DNA of 61,893 nt from an uncultured Paraprevotella sp. (GCA_900548345.1 URKA01000016.1:1-61893); one strand, 5' to 3'. Numbered from the stretch's first letter, positions 19,258 to 29,093 are shown. Made by a program: numbers and translations. The notes: a model not told the origin generated them from the letters alone.

Positions 19258-21609
19258 ATGAACAAAATCGTATCCAAGACGCAGTTCTCCGAGAAAGTAT
19301 TCAAGTTTGAAATCGAGGCTCCCTTGATTGCAAAGGCACGAAAGGCGGGACACTTCGTCATTGTGCGCGTCGGCGAGAAAGGCGAACGCATGCCGTTGAC
19401 CATTGCCGGTGCGAATACTGAAAAGGGCACCATCACATTAGTGGTGCAACAAGTAGGACTTTCTTCAACAAGACTGTGCCGCCTGAACGAAGGCGATTAT
19501 ATCACAGACGTAGTCGGCCCGTTAGGCAAAGCCACACATATCGACAAATTCGGCACGGTGGTGTGTGCGGGAGGCGGTGTGGGAACGGCTCCCATGCTTC
19601 CCATCATCCAGGCGCTGAAAGCTGCGGGCAACCGCGTCATCTCCGTACTTGCCGGAAGAACCAAGGAACTGATCATATTGGAAGAAGAGGTTCGCAAGAG
19701 TTCCGACGAGGTCATCGTCATGACCGATGACGGAAGCTACGGCAGGAAAGGACTGGTGACGGAAGGCATTGAAAGCGTCATCCAGCGCGAGAAGGTGGAC
19801 AAATGTTTTGCCATCGGTCCCGCCATCATGATGAAGTTCTGCTGTCTGCTGACCAAGAAATACAATATCCCGACCGATGTATCCCTGAATACCATCATGG
19901 TGGACGGAACGGGAATGTGCGGCGCATGCCGTATCTCCGTAGGAGGCAAGACACGCTTCGTTTGTGTGGACGGTCCGGAATTTGACGGACATCAGGTGGA
20001 CTTCGATGAAATGCTGAAACGCATGGGGGCTTTCAAGAAAGAAGAACAGGAAGAAATGAGCCACCTGGAAGAAAGTTGCCACATATCATCCGACGAGCGT
20101 TGCACGGACAAGGCTCCGGCTGGTGATGCGTCACAAATGGATACGACAACCCCTCTCTGTGAACTGATCGACCGCAACGCCGAATGGCGCCAGGAAATCC
20201 GGAAGGCAATGAAGCCGAAAGAACGTACTGCCATCCCGCGCGTCAACATGCCGGAACTCGACCCGACATACCGTGCCACGACCCGTACGGAAGAGGTGAA
20301 TACCGGATTGACAGCGGAACAGGCCATGACGGAAGCCAAGCGCTGTCTGGACTGTGCCAACCCGACCTGTATGCAGGGATGTCCCGTCAGCATCAACATT
20401 CCTTCGTTCATCAAGAACATCGAACGCGGTGAGTTCCTCAATGCGGCACGCGTGCTCAAGAGCACTTCGGCACTGCCCGCTGTCTGCGGCCGTGTCTGCC
20501 CGCAGGAAAAACAATGCGAAAGCAAATGTATCCACCTGAAGATGAACGAACCCGCAGTGGCAATCGGCTATCTGGAACGCTTCGCAGCCGACTTCGAACG
20601 TGAAAGCGGCATGATGTCCGTACCTGAGTGCGCCCCGTCAAACGGCATCAAGGTTGCCGTCATCGGTTCGGGACCTGCCGGTCTTTCCTTTGCCGGCGAC
20701 ATGGCAAAGTATGGTTACGACGTGACCGTATTTGAAGCATTACACGAAATCGGCGGTGTATTGAAATATGGTATTCCTGAATTCCGCCTGCCCAACAAGA
20801 TTGTCGATGTGGAAATCCGCAACCTGGAAAAGATGGGCGTGAAGTTTGAGAAGGACTGTCTTGTAGGAAAGACCATCAGTGTGAAAGAACTGGAAGAAAG
20901 AGGATTCAAAGGTATCTTCGTGGGTTCCGGAGCCGGACTCCCCAACTTCATGGGTATCCCCGGTGAGAACAGCATCAACATCATGTCGAGCAACGAATAC
21001 CTGACACGTGTCAACCTGATGGACGCTTCCAATCCCGAAACCGACACCCCCATCCATCTTGCCAAGAATGTCATGGTAGTAGGTGGAGGAAACACGGCGA
21101 TGGACTCATGCCGTACGGCAAAACGCCTGGGTGCCGAACGCGTCATCATCGTCTACCGCCGCTCCGAAGCAGAAATGCCGGCACGTCTGGAAGAGGTGAA
21201 GCACGCCAAGGAAGAAGGTATCGAATTCATGACATTGCACAATCCGTTGGAATACATTGCCGACGAGAAAGGTGCCGTAAAACAGGTCGTACTTCAGAAA
21301 ATGCAGTTGGGCGAACCTGATGCCAGCGGACGAAGAAGCCCCGAAGCGATTCCGGGCGCTACGGAAACACTGGATATCGACATGGCCATCGTAGCCGTCG
21401 GCGTATCTCCCAACCCCATCGTGCCTACCTCCATCGAAGGTCTGGAACTGGGACGCAAGAACACCATCGTGGTCAACGAAGGCATGCAGACGAACATACC
21501 GACCATCTTTGCCGGAGGTGACATTGTCCGCGGCGGTGCCACGGTGATTCTCGCCATGGGCGACGGCCGTCATGCCGCCAGCAGTATGCACGAATACCTG
21601 CAGAAGTAA
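19258..21609 (+). CDS. Fused NfnAB-like oxidoreductase (FNR-type subunit plus glutamate synthase small-subunit-like domain)
   Basis: This 783-residue fusion carries two modules. The N-terminal ~275 residues are a ferredoxin-NADP reductase/dihydroorotate dehydrogenase electron-transfer subunit (NfnA, PyrK type) with a [2Fe-2S] site in GTGMCGACRISVGG. The C-terminal ~450 residues are a GltD/NfnB-type module with [4Fe-4S] cysteine motifs (CLDCANPTCMQGCPVSINIP, RVCPQEKQCESKC), an FAD motif (VIGSGPAGLSFAGDMAKYG) and a second nucleotide-binding motif (VMVVGGGNTAMDSCRTAKRLG). Such enzymes move electrons between NADH, NADPH and ferredoxin. The subunits are separate in Thermotoga NfnAB; fusion is common in Bacteroidales annotations. 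It lies 30 bp after serS. Confidence 0.9.
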   Translation: MNKIVSKTQFSEKVFKFEIEAPLIAKARKAGHFVIVRVGEKGERMPLTIAGANTEKGTITLVVQQVGLSSTRLCRLNEGDYITDVVGPLGKATHIDKFGTVVCAGGGVGTAPMLPIIQALKAAGNRVISVLAGRTKELIILEEEVRKSSDEVIVMTDDGSYGRKGLVTEGIESVIQREKVDKCFAIGPAIMMKFCCLLTKKYNIPTDVSLNTIMVDGTGMCGACRISVGGKTRFVCVDGPEFDGHQVDFDEMLKRMGAFKKEEQEEMSHLEESCHISSDERCTDKAPAGDASQMDTTTPLCELIDRNAEWRQEIRKAMKPKERTAIPRVNMPELDPTYRATTRTEEVNTGLTAEQAMTEAKRCLDCANPTCMQGCPVSINIPSFIKNIERGEFLNAARVLKSTSALPAVCGRVCPQEKQCESKCIHLKMNEPAVAIGYLERFAADFERESGMMSVPECAPSNGIKVAVIGSGPAGLSFAGDMAKYGYDVTVFEALHEIGGVLKYGIPEFRLPNKIVDVEIRNLEKMGVKFEKDCLVGKTISVKELEERGFKGIFVGSGAGLPNFMGIPGENSINIMSSNEYLTRVNLMDASNPETDTPIHLAKNVMVVGGGNTAMDSCRTAKRLGAERVIIVYRRSEAEMPARLEEVKHAKEEGIEFMTLHNPLEYIADEKGAVKQVVLQKMQLGEPDASGRRSPEAIPGATETLDIDMAIVAVGVSPNPIVPTSIEGLELGRKNTIVVNEGMQTNIPTIFAGGDIVRGGATVILAMGDGRHAASSMHEYLQK

Positions 21610-21629
21610 GACTTCGTCTTATCCCTTAT

Positions 21630-21672
21630 AACCGGAGTGGCTGTCACATCGCAAGTGTGAGCCACTCCGGTT
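21630..21672 (+). terminator. Strong intrinsic terminator
   Basis: AACCGGAGTGGCT (21630-21642) pairs with AGCCACTCCGGTT (21660-21672). An inner CACA/TGTG stem lies within the loop, and T-rich sequence follows. Confidence 0.88.
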
Positions 21673-21742
21673 TCGTATACCTATACCGCAAACAAAGAAC
21701 ATTCTTCCGTCCCATTCCTGACACACATTCATTTCTTTGTTG

Positions 21743-21750
21743 TATCTTTG
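21743..21750 (+). promoter_or_regulatory. -7 box for the DUF486/TtcA pair
   Basis: TATCTTTG matches TAnnTTTG and lies 16 bp before the ATG, implying a very short leader. Confidence 0.6.
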
Positions 21751-21766
21751 CAAACAAAAAGAAAAC

Positions 21767-22132
21767 ATGCAGGCTGTATATACCATATTATTATTGATAC
21801 TGAGCAATGTCTTCATGACATTTGCCTGGTACGGGCATCTCAAGCTACAACAAAACGGAGTATCAAACCACTGGCCGCTCATCGGCGTCATTGCTTTTTC
21901 ATGGTTCATCGCCTTCTTTGAATATTGTTGTCAAGTGCCAGCCAACCGCATTGGTTTTCAAGACAACGGCGGACCGTTCACACTGATGCAGCTGAAAGTC
22001 ATACAAGAGGTGCTTTCCTTGGTCATCTTCACCGTAATCGCCACGTTCATGTTCGGCGGGGAAAGCCTACAATGGAACCATATCGCGGCATTCGCCTGTC
22101 TTGTATTGGCGGTATATTTCGTTTTCCTCTGA
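21767..22132 (+). CDS. DUF486/DMT-family small membrane protein
   Basis: The ATG at 21767 is chosen because the promoter box lies just upstream and the extension from 21737 is not plausible. The product has 121 residues and four predicted transmembrane helices, with AWYGHLKLQQ, FSWFIAFFEYCCQVPANRIG and FTLMQLKVIQEV, which are hallmarks of the DUF486 branch of the drug/metabolite transporter superfamily. No substrate is known. The stop is followed 2 nt later by the TtcA-like start. Confidence 0.88.
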   Translation: MQAVYTILLLILSNVFMTFAWYGHLKLQQNGVSNHWPLIGVIAFSWFIAFFEYCCQVPANRIGFQDNGGPFTLMQLKVIQEVLSLVIFTVIATFMFGGESLQWNHIAAFACLVLAVYFVFL

Positions 22133-22134
22133 CC

Positions 22135-22863
22135 ATGAACCTCACGGAAGAACAAATCCTCGAACGGCGCATCTGGCGGCATTTCAACAAGGGACTGACA
22201 GAATACCGGCTGCTGGACAACGAAGACCGCATCCTTATCGGACTCTCCGGCGGCAAGGATTCGCTGGCACTGTTGGAATTTATGGCGAAACGCGCACGTA
22301 TCTACCGACCGCACATCGAGCTGGAAGCCCTGCACGTCCGCATGGCAAATATCGATTACGAAAGCGACACCACTTATCTGGAACAGTTTGCCGCCGGTTG
22401 CGGCGTACGGCTGACCGTCCGCGAGACATCATTCGACCCCACGACGGACAAACGGAAAAGCCCCTGCTTCCTTTGCTCATGGAACCGCCGTAAAATGCTT
22501 TTCACCGTGGCTCAGGAACTGCATTGCAACAAAATAGCTCTCGGACATCATCAGGATGACATCCTGCACACCACCCTGCTCAACCTGACTTTCCAAGGAC
22601 AGTTCTCCACCATGCCCGCACGGCTGCAGATGCGGAAGTTTCCCATGACCGTCATCCGCCCGTTCTGCATGGTACATGAAGCCGACCTCAAGCAGTGGGC
22701 ATCCTTGCGCAACTATGCCAAACAGACCAAACTGTGCCCGTATGAGACCGACTCCCACCGTTCGGATATGAAAGAGATTTTCGAACGTATCGAACAACTC
22801 AGCCCGGAAGCCAGGTATTCGATATGGAATGCCCTGGAGCATGAAGGCAAGTTGACGGAATAA
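22135..22863 (+). CDS. TtcA-family PP-loop tRNA-thiolating enzyme
   Basis: This 242-residue protein is shorter than typical E. coli TtcA (about 310). The PP-loop ATP-pyrophosphatase signature is SGGKDS at about residue 39. A CFLC motif and later a LCPYETD cysteine match the TtcA-type pattern of iron-sulfur ligands. TtcA makes 2-thiocytidine at position 32 of some tRNAs. The assignment to the family is good, but exact tRNA target and cofactor are not shown. The ATG at 22135 is used; the longer frame from 21925 overlaps the DUF486 gene. Confidence 0.85.
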   Translation: MNLTEEQILERRIWRHFNKGLTEYRLLDNEDRILIGLSGGKDSLALLEFMAKRARIYRPHIELEALHVRMANIDYESDTTYLEQFAAGCGVRLTVRETSFDPTTDKRKSPCFLCSWNRRKMLFTVAQELHCNKIALGHHQDDILHTTLLNLTFQGQFSTMPARLQMRKFPMTVIRPFCMVHEADLKQWASLRNYAKQTKLCPYETDSHRSDMKEIFERIEQLSPEARYSIWNALEHEGKLTE

Positions 22864-22904
22864 AAGAGCCGCCCACCTTCTTTCGAAGGTATCGGACGAC
22901 TCTT
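22864..22904 (+). terminator. Hairpin terminator between convergent genes
   Basis: AAGAGCCG and CACCTTC pair with GAAGGT, CGG and CTCTT around a TTTC loop, with small internal bulges. It starts right after the TtcA stop and sits between converging operons. Confidence 0.7.
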
Positions 22905-22937
22905 GAAGTTATTATAAATATAAAAAAGCCTTTATTG

Positions 22938-25397
22938 TCAAGCCTCCGGCTTCAACACATCCACCGGCTTCTCGTTCATGCATCGGCGCACCTGCCAGTA
23001 AACAATCATCGCCACCACAAGCAGCAGACCCGTAAGGATAACCAACATAAGCCCCACACCCGGTGCCTCACCGAAATAGAAATATTCCATCCATTTACGC
23101 ATGAACCATACGGCAGGGAAGTAGGCAAACACACCTCCTGACAGGACAAGAACGGAATAGCGGATGAGGTCGGGACGGAAAATATCGTAGAAGGTCGCTC
23201 CCATCACCCTGCGGATGGCCATGCTGCGGCGGCGCAACCGAAGGGAATAAAGCATCATCGAGATAAGACCGAAGACCGTAACCAATACACTGAAAAGGGT
23301 CATGACCGTCAACAGGTTGGCATAATAACTCTCCTCCTTATAATTGTCTGCAATGTATTCATCAAACGACATCAGATAAATCTGGTCGGGTTGCACATCG
23401 TGGCGCGCCAATACCCTACGTACAGCCTCTTCCGCCTCCTGGCGCTGTCCCGGCGCATGCTTGATATAGATGGCATCGTGCTCCACATAAAAACATTCAT
23501 GGCGTTCCGGCACACCGACCAGCATCATCGGGCCATCCTCCACGTGGAAATCATTCACCCTGAGCTTCACCTTGCCCCGTACTTGCAGGCGCTTTCCCAA
23601 TATATGCTGGGGACGGGATGGATCCATATTACACCAAGTATTGGAAGTGCTATGGCCGGTATACACGGGCTCCGACTGTCCTTTTGCCGCCATCATGCCG
23701 GCAGCCGCCTCATTCAGCAATACCTGTATATCCCCCTCACAGTCTCCTTCCGGCAAAAAAGATTCGCCTCCCTCCATCCGTATATTGAAGAAATCTATCG
23801 CACGGTAAGGTATCTCCATAAAGGCAAAATACCACCAATTCTCTCCTTGCTTTATGTCTTCCGTCTGCCCACTGTTCCGCAATGTTTCCGCTATGAAATC
23901 CACCTTATGCGTCGTCTTTCTGTTGAACAAATCGGCACGCATGGCAATGGCATCCGTTATACAGGACGACTCATTCCGGAATTCCTGCGGCAAGTCATGG
24001 AAGATACTTTCAAAATCAAACCAGCCCTCCATATCGGGGTCTGTTTGCCACCCCGTATACAAGCGGAGTATATTCTCATGGTCATACCCCAAATCGGCAT
24101 GAAGCATCTTCGAAATCTGACGTTGCATGCCCATGGAAATGTACAGCAGGAACGCACACACCACACATTGCACCACCAACAGCCATACATGGGAATACCC
24201 TCTGCTCCGTTCCCCGCGGAAGGCACGGCGGCAAGCACGGCGAAGTTTCAATACCGGATAGGCAAATGCAACCAGGACTGACACACAGACCGCCAATACC
24301 ACCCAGCCGAATATCCGCAGGACAAACCATGAACTGCCCGGAGCGACATCTGCCGCAAAACACCATTCCATACACACGGTTGCCAGCAATATCGCAACCA
24401 GCACCACCGGAACCACCTCCGTCATCATCCAACCGGCATTGCGCCGGTCCGAAGCCCCCAGGCTGCGCCTCAGCATATATTCACGCAGGCGTCCGAGGAA
24501 CACGGATGTATAAATCATCGTCAGATTCACCAATGCCCCCAACAGCAGAAGCAGGGAAATCACCGTAAAGGCAAGCGGATAAAGGTATTTCTCCAGGAAC
24601 GTACCGCCCTCGCCCATTTTATGGTAAAAACGCAGAGGGGTCAATACAAGTTTCTGTCCCTCTGTATTGGGAATATCCACACGTTCCAACAGACCTTCCG
24701 TCATACGGGCATTTTGGGCCCGCACCAGATAATGGTAATTCATATAATCCCATGAATCCTCTCCACGGGCATTGTAATCCAAGAAACGAATGTAATCGTA
24801 AGGAAAGTTGGTACCGTCTTTCAGGTTGTCTTCAATCACGGCACCTACCGTGTAGGTCCATGTCCTATAAGGATATACAACCATCATCTGCTCGCCCACG
24901 ACATCGGTTCTGCCGAAGATTCTTTTCGCCATGCTTTCCGTAATGGCAAACTTGTCCCATGTCTGCAAGGATTCTTCTACCGACCCCGACAGGGTCTTTA
25001 TGCCCAACACCTCCGCTATATTCGGTGTGGCATTCAGACACAACAGATAATAAGCATCTTCCTGCTTGTCGGGCAGGCAGCATTTATCCTTGCCATAAAA
25101 AGGCTTATACATGGCGTATGACGCCTGTTCACCGAGCAGGCTGTCCAATTGCTCCGACAACTTATGGGAATTATAAGCACCACGAAATTCCCCGTTCGTA
25201 GCTTCACGTTCCAGCACATACAGGTCCTTGTAATCCGGACGGAAGTAATCGTAGTTCATCTCCGTCCACAACCAGTTCAGGCTGAAGGTGAAGCACACGA
25301 TACCTACCGCCAATCCCACGGCAGAAATGGCAGTCTGCCCGCCCGAATGTTTCAGACTGCGCAAGGCTTGTTTCAAATCCTGAATCAACAAATTCAT
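22938..25397 (-). CDS. MacB/FtsX-type ABC transporter permease
   Basis: This 819-residue protein has an N-terminal transmembrane helix (TAISAVGLAVGIVCFTFSLNW), a large periplasmic MacB_PCD-like domain, three FtsX-type helices, then a second full half with helices near its C-terminus (LLTVMTLFSVLVTVFGLISM, LVLSGGVFAYFPAVWF, GLMLVILTGLLLVVAMIVYW). The two-half layout matches the large ADOP/MacB-like permeases of Bacteroidetes, which couple ATP use to periplasmic mechanics or export. It overlaps the ATPase gene by 4 nt. The substrate is unknown. Confidence 0.9.
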   Translation of the reverse strand: MNLLIQDLKQALRSLKHSGGQTAISAVGLAVGIVCFTFSLNWLWTEMNYDYFRPDYKDLYVLEREATNGEFRGAYNSHKLSEQLDSLLGEQASYAMYKPFYGKDKCCLPDKQEDAYYLLCLNATPNIAEVLGIKTLSGSVEESLQTWDKFAITESMAKRIFGRTDVVGEQMMVVYPYRTWTYTVGAVIEDNLKDGTNFPYDYIRFLDYNARGEDSWDYMNYHYLVRAQNARMTEGLLERVDIPNTEGQKLVLTPLRFYHKMGEGGTFLEKYLYPLAFTVISLLLLLGALVNLTMIYTSVFLGRLREYMLRRSLGASDRRNAGWMMTEVVPVVLVAILLATVCMEWCFAADVAPGSSWFVLRIFGWVVLAVCVSVLVAFAYPVLKLRRACRRAFRGERSRGYSHVWLLVVQCVVCAFLLYISMGMQRQISKMLHADLGYDHENILRLYTGWQTDPDMEGWFDFESIFHDLPQEFRNESSCITDAIAMRADLFNRKTTHKVDFIAETLRNSGQTEDIKQGENWWYFAFMEIPYRAIDFFNIRMEGGESFLPEGDCEGDIQVLLNEAAAGMMAAKGQSEPVYTGHSTSNTWCNMDPSRPQHILGKRLQVRGKVKLRVNDFHVEDGPMMLVGVPERHECFYVEHDAIYIKHAPGQRQEAEEAVRRVLARHDVQPDQIYLMSFDEYIADNYKEESYYANLLTVMTLFSVLVTVFGLISMMLYSLRLRRRSMAIRRVMGATFYDIFRPDLIRYSVLVLSGGVFAYFPAVWFMRKWMEYFYFGEAPGVGLMLVILTGLLLVVAMIVYWQVRRCMNEKPVDVLKPEA

Positions 25398-26098
25398 AAC
25401 GCTGCACTTTCCTTGTGATTGAACATCGGTTCTTCCTCTCCCAATACATGACCATCGAAAAGATGGATGACGCGGTCTGCATAACCGGCATCATGCTGCG
25501 AATGCGTAACCATCACGATGGTCGTTCCTTCGCGATGCAATTCACTGAGCAAGCCCATCACTTCCTTACCGTTTTTCGAATCCAGATTACCTGTCGGCTC
25601 ATCCGCCAGAATCAGTTTCGGACGGGTAACAATGGCACGGGCTATGGCAGCACGCTGCTGCTGGCCTCCGGAAATCTGACGGGGATAATGCCGGGCACGG
25701 TGCATGATGTCCATGCGTTCCATCGCCTCCTTCACCCGCTTGCGCCGCTCGTCTCCGGAAACACCCATATAGAGCAAGGGCAACGCGATATTCTCTTCCA
25801 CCGTCAGTTCGTCTATCAGGTTGAAACTCTGGAAGACGAATCCCAACAGTCCTTTACGCAGTTTGTTACGTTCCGACTCACTGTATGCCGACACATCCTT
25901 GCCGGCAAGGATATACTTGCCGGAGGAGGCTCCGTCCAACAGTCCCAAAATATGCAACAGAGTGGACTTTCCGCATCCCGACGGTCCCATAACCGCCACG
26001 AACTCGCCTTCTTTAACCTCCACATTCACCTTGTCCAACGCCCAAGTTTCCACTTCGTCCGTACGGAATATCTTGGTCAGTTCTTCTACTTTAATCAT
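25394..26098 (-). CDS. ABC transporter ATP-binding protein (LolD/MacB-like)
   Basis: This 234-residue ATPase has Walker A GPSGCGKST, Q-loop VFQSFNL, signature SGGQQQR, Walker B LILADEPT and the switch His in VTHSQHD. It matches the MacB/LolD class. It is coupled to the permease by a 4-nt overlap and forms the motor of the complex. Confidence 0.96.
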   Translation of the reverse strand: MIKVEELTKIFRTDEVETWALDKVNVEVKEGEFVAVMGPSGCGKSTLLHILGLLDGASSGKYILAGKDVSAYSESERNKLRKGLLGFVFQSFNLIDELTVEENIALPLLYMGVSGDERRKRVKEAMERMDIMHRARHYPRQISGGQQQRAAIARAIVTRPKLILADEPTGNLDSKNGKEVMGLLSELHREGTTIVMVTHSQHDAGYADRVIHLFDGHVLGEEEPMFNHKESAAL

Positions 26099-26167
26099 TT
26101 TACTTTTGTTTTTATAGGGTTAATATGATATACCTTATTATATATAGATGTCACTACCGGGATGCGA

Positions 26168-27421
26168 CTACTCATCCCAAAGCAACTCTTCCGCCTTGTC
26201 ATAATGGCTGTATCCCTTGGTAATGACACAATCGCCTTCTTCAAGCCCTTCCAGCACTTCGTATTGCAGGGGATTCTGACGGCCGAGACGAATATTCACT
26301 TTCACGGCACGGCGCTCTCCCGGAACCACTTTGAAAATCCACTGACCGCCTGTAACCGCATTGAAATCCCCTCTCGGAATGGTCAGCACTTCCTCGGAGT
26401 TGCCCAATTCTATCTGTGTCTTCACGGTCTGCCCGATGCGCAATGCCGGAGGCACTTCGTCTTCAAAGACCAGATCTGCCGTAAAGGTACGGTTCTTCAC
26501 TTCCGGAACCACCCGGCGCACCACCATTGGATATTGCTTTCCCTTATAAACCGCCCGTGCCGGCAGACCGCCCACCATACGGTCGATATAATACTCACTG
26601 GGGGTCACCCTGACCTTATAGCGGTCGATTACCTTGATTTCACCAATCTCACTGCCACTGCCCACCTGCTGCCCCTGCACCACCTGCAGACTGCTCAACT
26701 GTCCCGTAATGGGAGCCCGCACCACCAATAAATCGCGCTTTGACCTCACACGCTCAACGCGTTTGATTTCCATCTGCCGGTCCGCTTCAATCAGCGAACG
26801 CCGTACGACGGTTGCGGAAGAGTCATGTTGCAGGCTTTCCTGCTCCAGACGTGCCGCCTGTGTCTTGTATTCATATTCTTTCCGCGCCATCTCCAGTTCC
26901 GCCTTGCTTTTGATGCCCATGCGGAACTCTTCATCATTCAAAGCATAGTTGTCCGAAAGGTTCTGCAGTTCATAACGGTTCTGCAACACTTGTTTGCGCA
27001 ACGTCAGGGTCTTCTGTTCCATTTCGATTTCCTGCTGGCGGTAGGCCATCAGTTGCTTGTTCAGCATCTTCTCCTGCTCTTCCACCTCATCCAACAGTTC
27101 GGGGTTCGAGAGCACCAGTATCGTGTCTCCTTGCTGCACGCATGTACCCTCTTCCACCAAAATGCGGTCCACAAAACCGTTGACCCTGCTATTCACCTTG
27201 ATGGCAAGCATGGGTTGCACCACTCCTTCCGACTCGATATACTCCAGGAAATCGGTCTGTTCCAACATGGCCAGTCCTAACATCGCCGCCGGCACGCGCT
27301 TCCTATCTGGACGGAAACTCATGCTGACGGTATATCCCGCCATTGCCACGAACACCAAAACACCAGCCACATAATATTTATAACGCACCAGCCACGTTTT
27401 TTTCTTCAATTGCACATCCAT
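26168..27421 (-). CDS. HlyD/RND-type periplasmic adaptor protein
   Basis: This 417-residue protein has one N-terminal membrane anchor (YYVAGVLVFVAMAGYTVSM), then the biotinyl-lipoyl-like half (MLAIKVNSRVNGFVDRILVEEGTCVQQGD), a long coiled-coil hairpin (~100-210), the second lipoyl half (LLVVRAPITGQLSSLQVVQGQQVG) and a beta-barrel region. This is the bridge between the ABC permease and the outer membrane channel. It lies 12 nt after the tolC-like gene. Confidence 0.93.
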   Translation of the reverse strand: MDVQLKKKTWLVRYKYYVAGVLVFVAMAGYTVSMSFRPDRKRVPAAMLGLAMLEQTDFLEYIESEGVVQPMLAIKVNSRVNGFVDRILVEEGTCVQQGDTILVLSNPELLDEVEEQEKMLNKQLMAYRQQEIEMEQKTLTLRKQVLQNRYELQNLSDNYALNDEEFRMGIKSKAELEMARKEYEYKTQAARLEQESLQHDSSATVVRRSLIEADRQMEIKRVERVRSKRDLLVVRAPITGQLSSLQVVQGQQVGSGSEIGEIKVIDRYKVRVTPSEYYIDRMVGGLPARAVYKGKQYPMVVRRVVPEVKNRTFTADLVFEDEVPPALRIGQTVKTQIELGNSEEVLTIPRGDFNAVTGGQWIFKVVPGERRAVKVNIRLGRQNPLQYEVLEGLEEGDCVITKGYSHYDKAEELLWDE

Positions 27422-27433
27422 GATTATTGTTTT

Positions 27434-28939
27434 TTACAGTTTTTCATCCATCAACGCTTTCTCATCCACCTCCAAGGGACGGCTGCTCCCCAAATCATAC
27501 AGCGTCAGACTGCACAACGTATAATACAAGCTCCAGTAAGTATGCAAGGCATTCAGGTAATTGCTACGCGCCTCATCCTTTTCCTTGATGGACGCATTCA
27601 GGTCCAACACATTGGACTTGCCCAGGATATACAAACGGCGCGCCACTTCACTGCGGCGGAAAGCCGTACTGTCCGTCCGGGCGGCAACACGCACCCGCAA
27701 TGCCTGCAAATTGAACTGCCCCACCAATTTACGGACATTCTGGTCGAAGTCCGAAAGGCTTTGGTTGACCTGCGTATCCACCAGGTCGCGCTGGGAACGA
27801 GCCACCCTCACCTTTCCGCGTCCCTTCCCCCAGTCCAGAATAGGCAACGTGATGCCCACACGCACATACTCCTGTTCGATAGGGTCACGATAAACTTCCC
27901 TCAAGCGGTCTGCCGTCTGCGTCAGACCGAAACGCATGTAAAGGTCCGCCTTCAGTCCGGCATTGGCCTTTGCCTGTGCCACCGCCCGCTCGGCTTCTAT
28001 CCGCCTGCGTTTCAGGTAAAGGATATCCGGACTGCGGTCGTGCGCCCAAAGCAAGGCCCTCTGTTCGTCCACGACGATGTCGGGAAGTTCCGTACCTACC
28101 ACCACTTCCATCAATGAATCTTTCGCCTGAATCCCTAAATAGGAACACAGATTCTGCATGCTTTCTTCCATCTGGATACGGGCATTCATCTTATTGGTTT
28201 CTTCGTTCAACCGGTTGATTTCAAGTTGCAACATCTCATTTTCGGTAATCGTCCCTATCTCGTAACGCCCTTTGGCAAAACGATAGAGCGTATCGGCGTA
28301 TGCCAGATTGCGGCAAGCGGTGGTGTAGTTACTCTGTGCCTTGACCATCGCGAAAAACTTGTCGACGGCAGTTGCCGACACCAGTTCCATGGTCTCTACA
28401 TAGCTCTTCCGTGCCTCTTCATAGCGCAAAGGCTCGATACGGCGCTGCCACTTCAAACTGTTGAACCCGAAAAGCGACTGGCTGTAGCCGATATTGACCG
28501 GTACGCTCATCCACGAGAAAGAACTCTCATTGAGCAAATCCACCCGTTGCAGGGAGGATTCCAAAAACAACGAACCACCCGTCCAACTGATATTCTGGTT
28601 CAACATCAGAGAAAGGTCGGTATTCAGCATGTTCTGTTCTACAAACATCACCGTTCCATCCCCCATCGTGACCTGGTTGATGGCACGGTTCAGGTTGGGA
28701 GCGGAAGTAAGCGTCAGCGAAGGCAGATAGTCCGCCTTATAGGAACGGTAGTCCCAATACGCCGAACGGAATGTATGGCGGGCGGCAAGGGCATCCGGTG
28801 AAGAGGTGCGGGCACGCCGGATTACGTCGGACATCGTCCATACCTTCTCCTGCGACCGGCCCTCCGCGGACTGCGCCCCCGCCGTACCATACGGTGAAAT
28901 GAAAAACAATAACGCTATAAGATAACCTATAAATTTCAT
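27434..28939 (-). CDS. TolC-family outer membrane efflux protein
   Basis: This 501-residue protein has a signal peptide and the two repeated helical halves of TolC proteins, with long amphipathic helices (QEKVWTMSDVIRRARTSSPDALAARHTF, IEAERAVAQAKANAGLKADLYMRFGLTQ). It is the first gene of the export operon, in the order channel, adaptor, ATPase, permease. A sigma-54-like promoter lies 30-46 bp upstream. The plus-strand reading frame inside it is a shadow. Confidence 0.93.
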   Translation of the reverse strand: MKFIGYLIALLFFISPYGTAGAQSAEGRSQEKVWTMSDVIRRARTSSPDALAARHTFRSAYWDYRSYKADYLPSLTLTSAPNLNRAINQVTMGDGTVMFVEQNMLNTDLSLMLNQNISWTGGSLFLESSLQRVDLLNESSFSWMSVPVNIGYSQSLFGFNSLKWQRRIEPLRYEEARKSYVETMELVSATAVDKFFAMVKAQSNYTTACRNLAYADTLYRFAKGRYEIGTITENEMLQLEINRLNEETNKMNARIQMEESMQNLCSYLGIQAKDSLMEVVVGTELPDIVVDEQRALLWAHDRSPDILYLKRRRIEAERAVAQAKANAGLKADLYMRFGLTQTADRLREVYRDPIEQEYVRVGITLPILDWGKGRGKVRVARSQRDLVDTQVNQSLSDFDQNVRKLVGQFNLQALRVRVAARTDSTAFRRSEVARRLYILGKSNVLDLNASIKEKDEARSNYLNALHTYWSLYYTLCSLTLYDLGSSRPLEVDEKALMDEKL

Positions 28940-28968
28940 CTTTTATTTATTTTCTCACCGATTGATAC

Positions 28969-28985
28969 TTCAATAAGCGTGCCAA
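28969..28985 (-). promoter_or_regulatory. Sigma-54-like promoter of the export operon
   Basis: The minus strand reads TTGGCACGCTTATTGAA. The -24 part (TTGGCAC) is perfect and the -12 part is TTGAA instead of TTGCA, with the required 10 bp between the GG and G-A doublets. The start site would be near 28958, about 20 nt before the tolC-like ATG. Confidence 0.6.
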
Positions 28986-29040
28986 AAACATAACAGACTA
29001 TTTATCAGCATGATTTCAAAGAACCATCAAAAACAAAACA

Positions 29041-29075
29041 GTGCAAATACGCACATTATGCGTGCGAAAATGCAC
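29041..29075. promoter_or_regulatory. Twin GTGC-N6-GCAC dyads, probable enhancer site for the NtrC-type regulator
   Basis: GTGC-AAATAC-GCAC (29041-29054) and GTGC-GAAAAT-GCAC (29062-29075) have centres 21 bp apart. They lie about 90 and 111 bp upstream of the proposed sigma-54 start site. This is the usual distance for an enhancer bound by an NtrC-family activator. They also lie just upstream of the regulator's own promoter. Confidence 0.65.
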
Positions 29076-29093
29076 ACTTCATCTTTTTTTGCT

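Noticed and set aside
21925..22134. Longer N-terminus for the TtcA-like protein
   Set aside because: It overlaps the DUF486 gene in another frame; the ATG at 22135 follows that stop by 2 nt and gives the family start.
25415..26128. Plus-strand frames over the export operon
   Set aside because: They are shadows of the ABC ATPase, whose Walker motifs are unmistakable on the minus strand.
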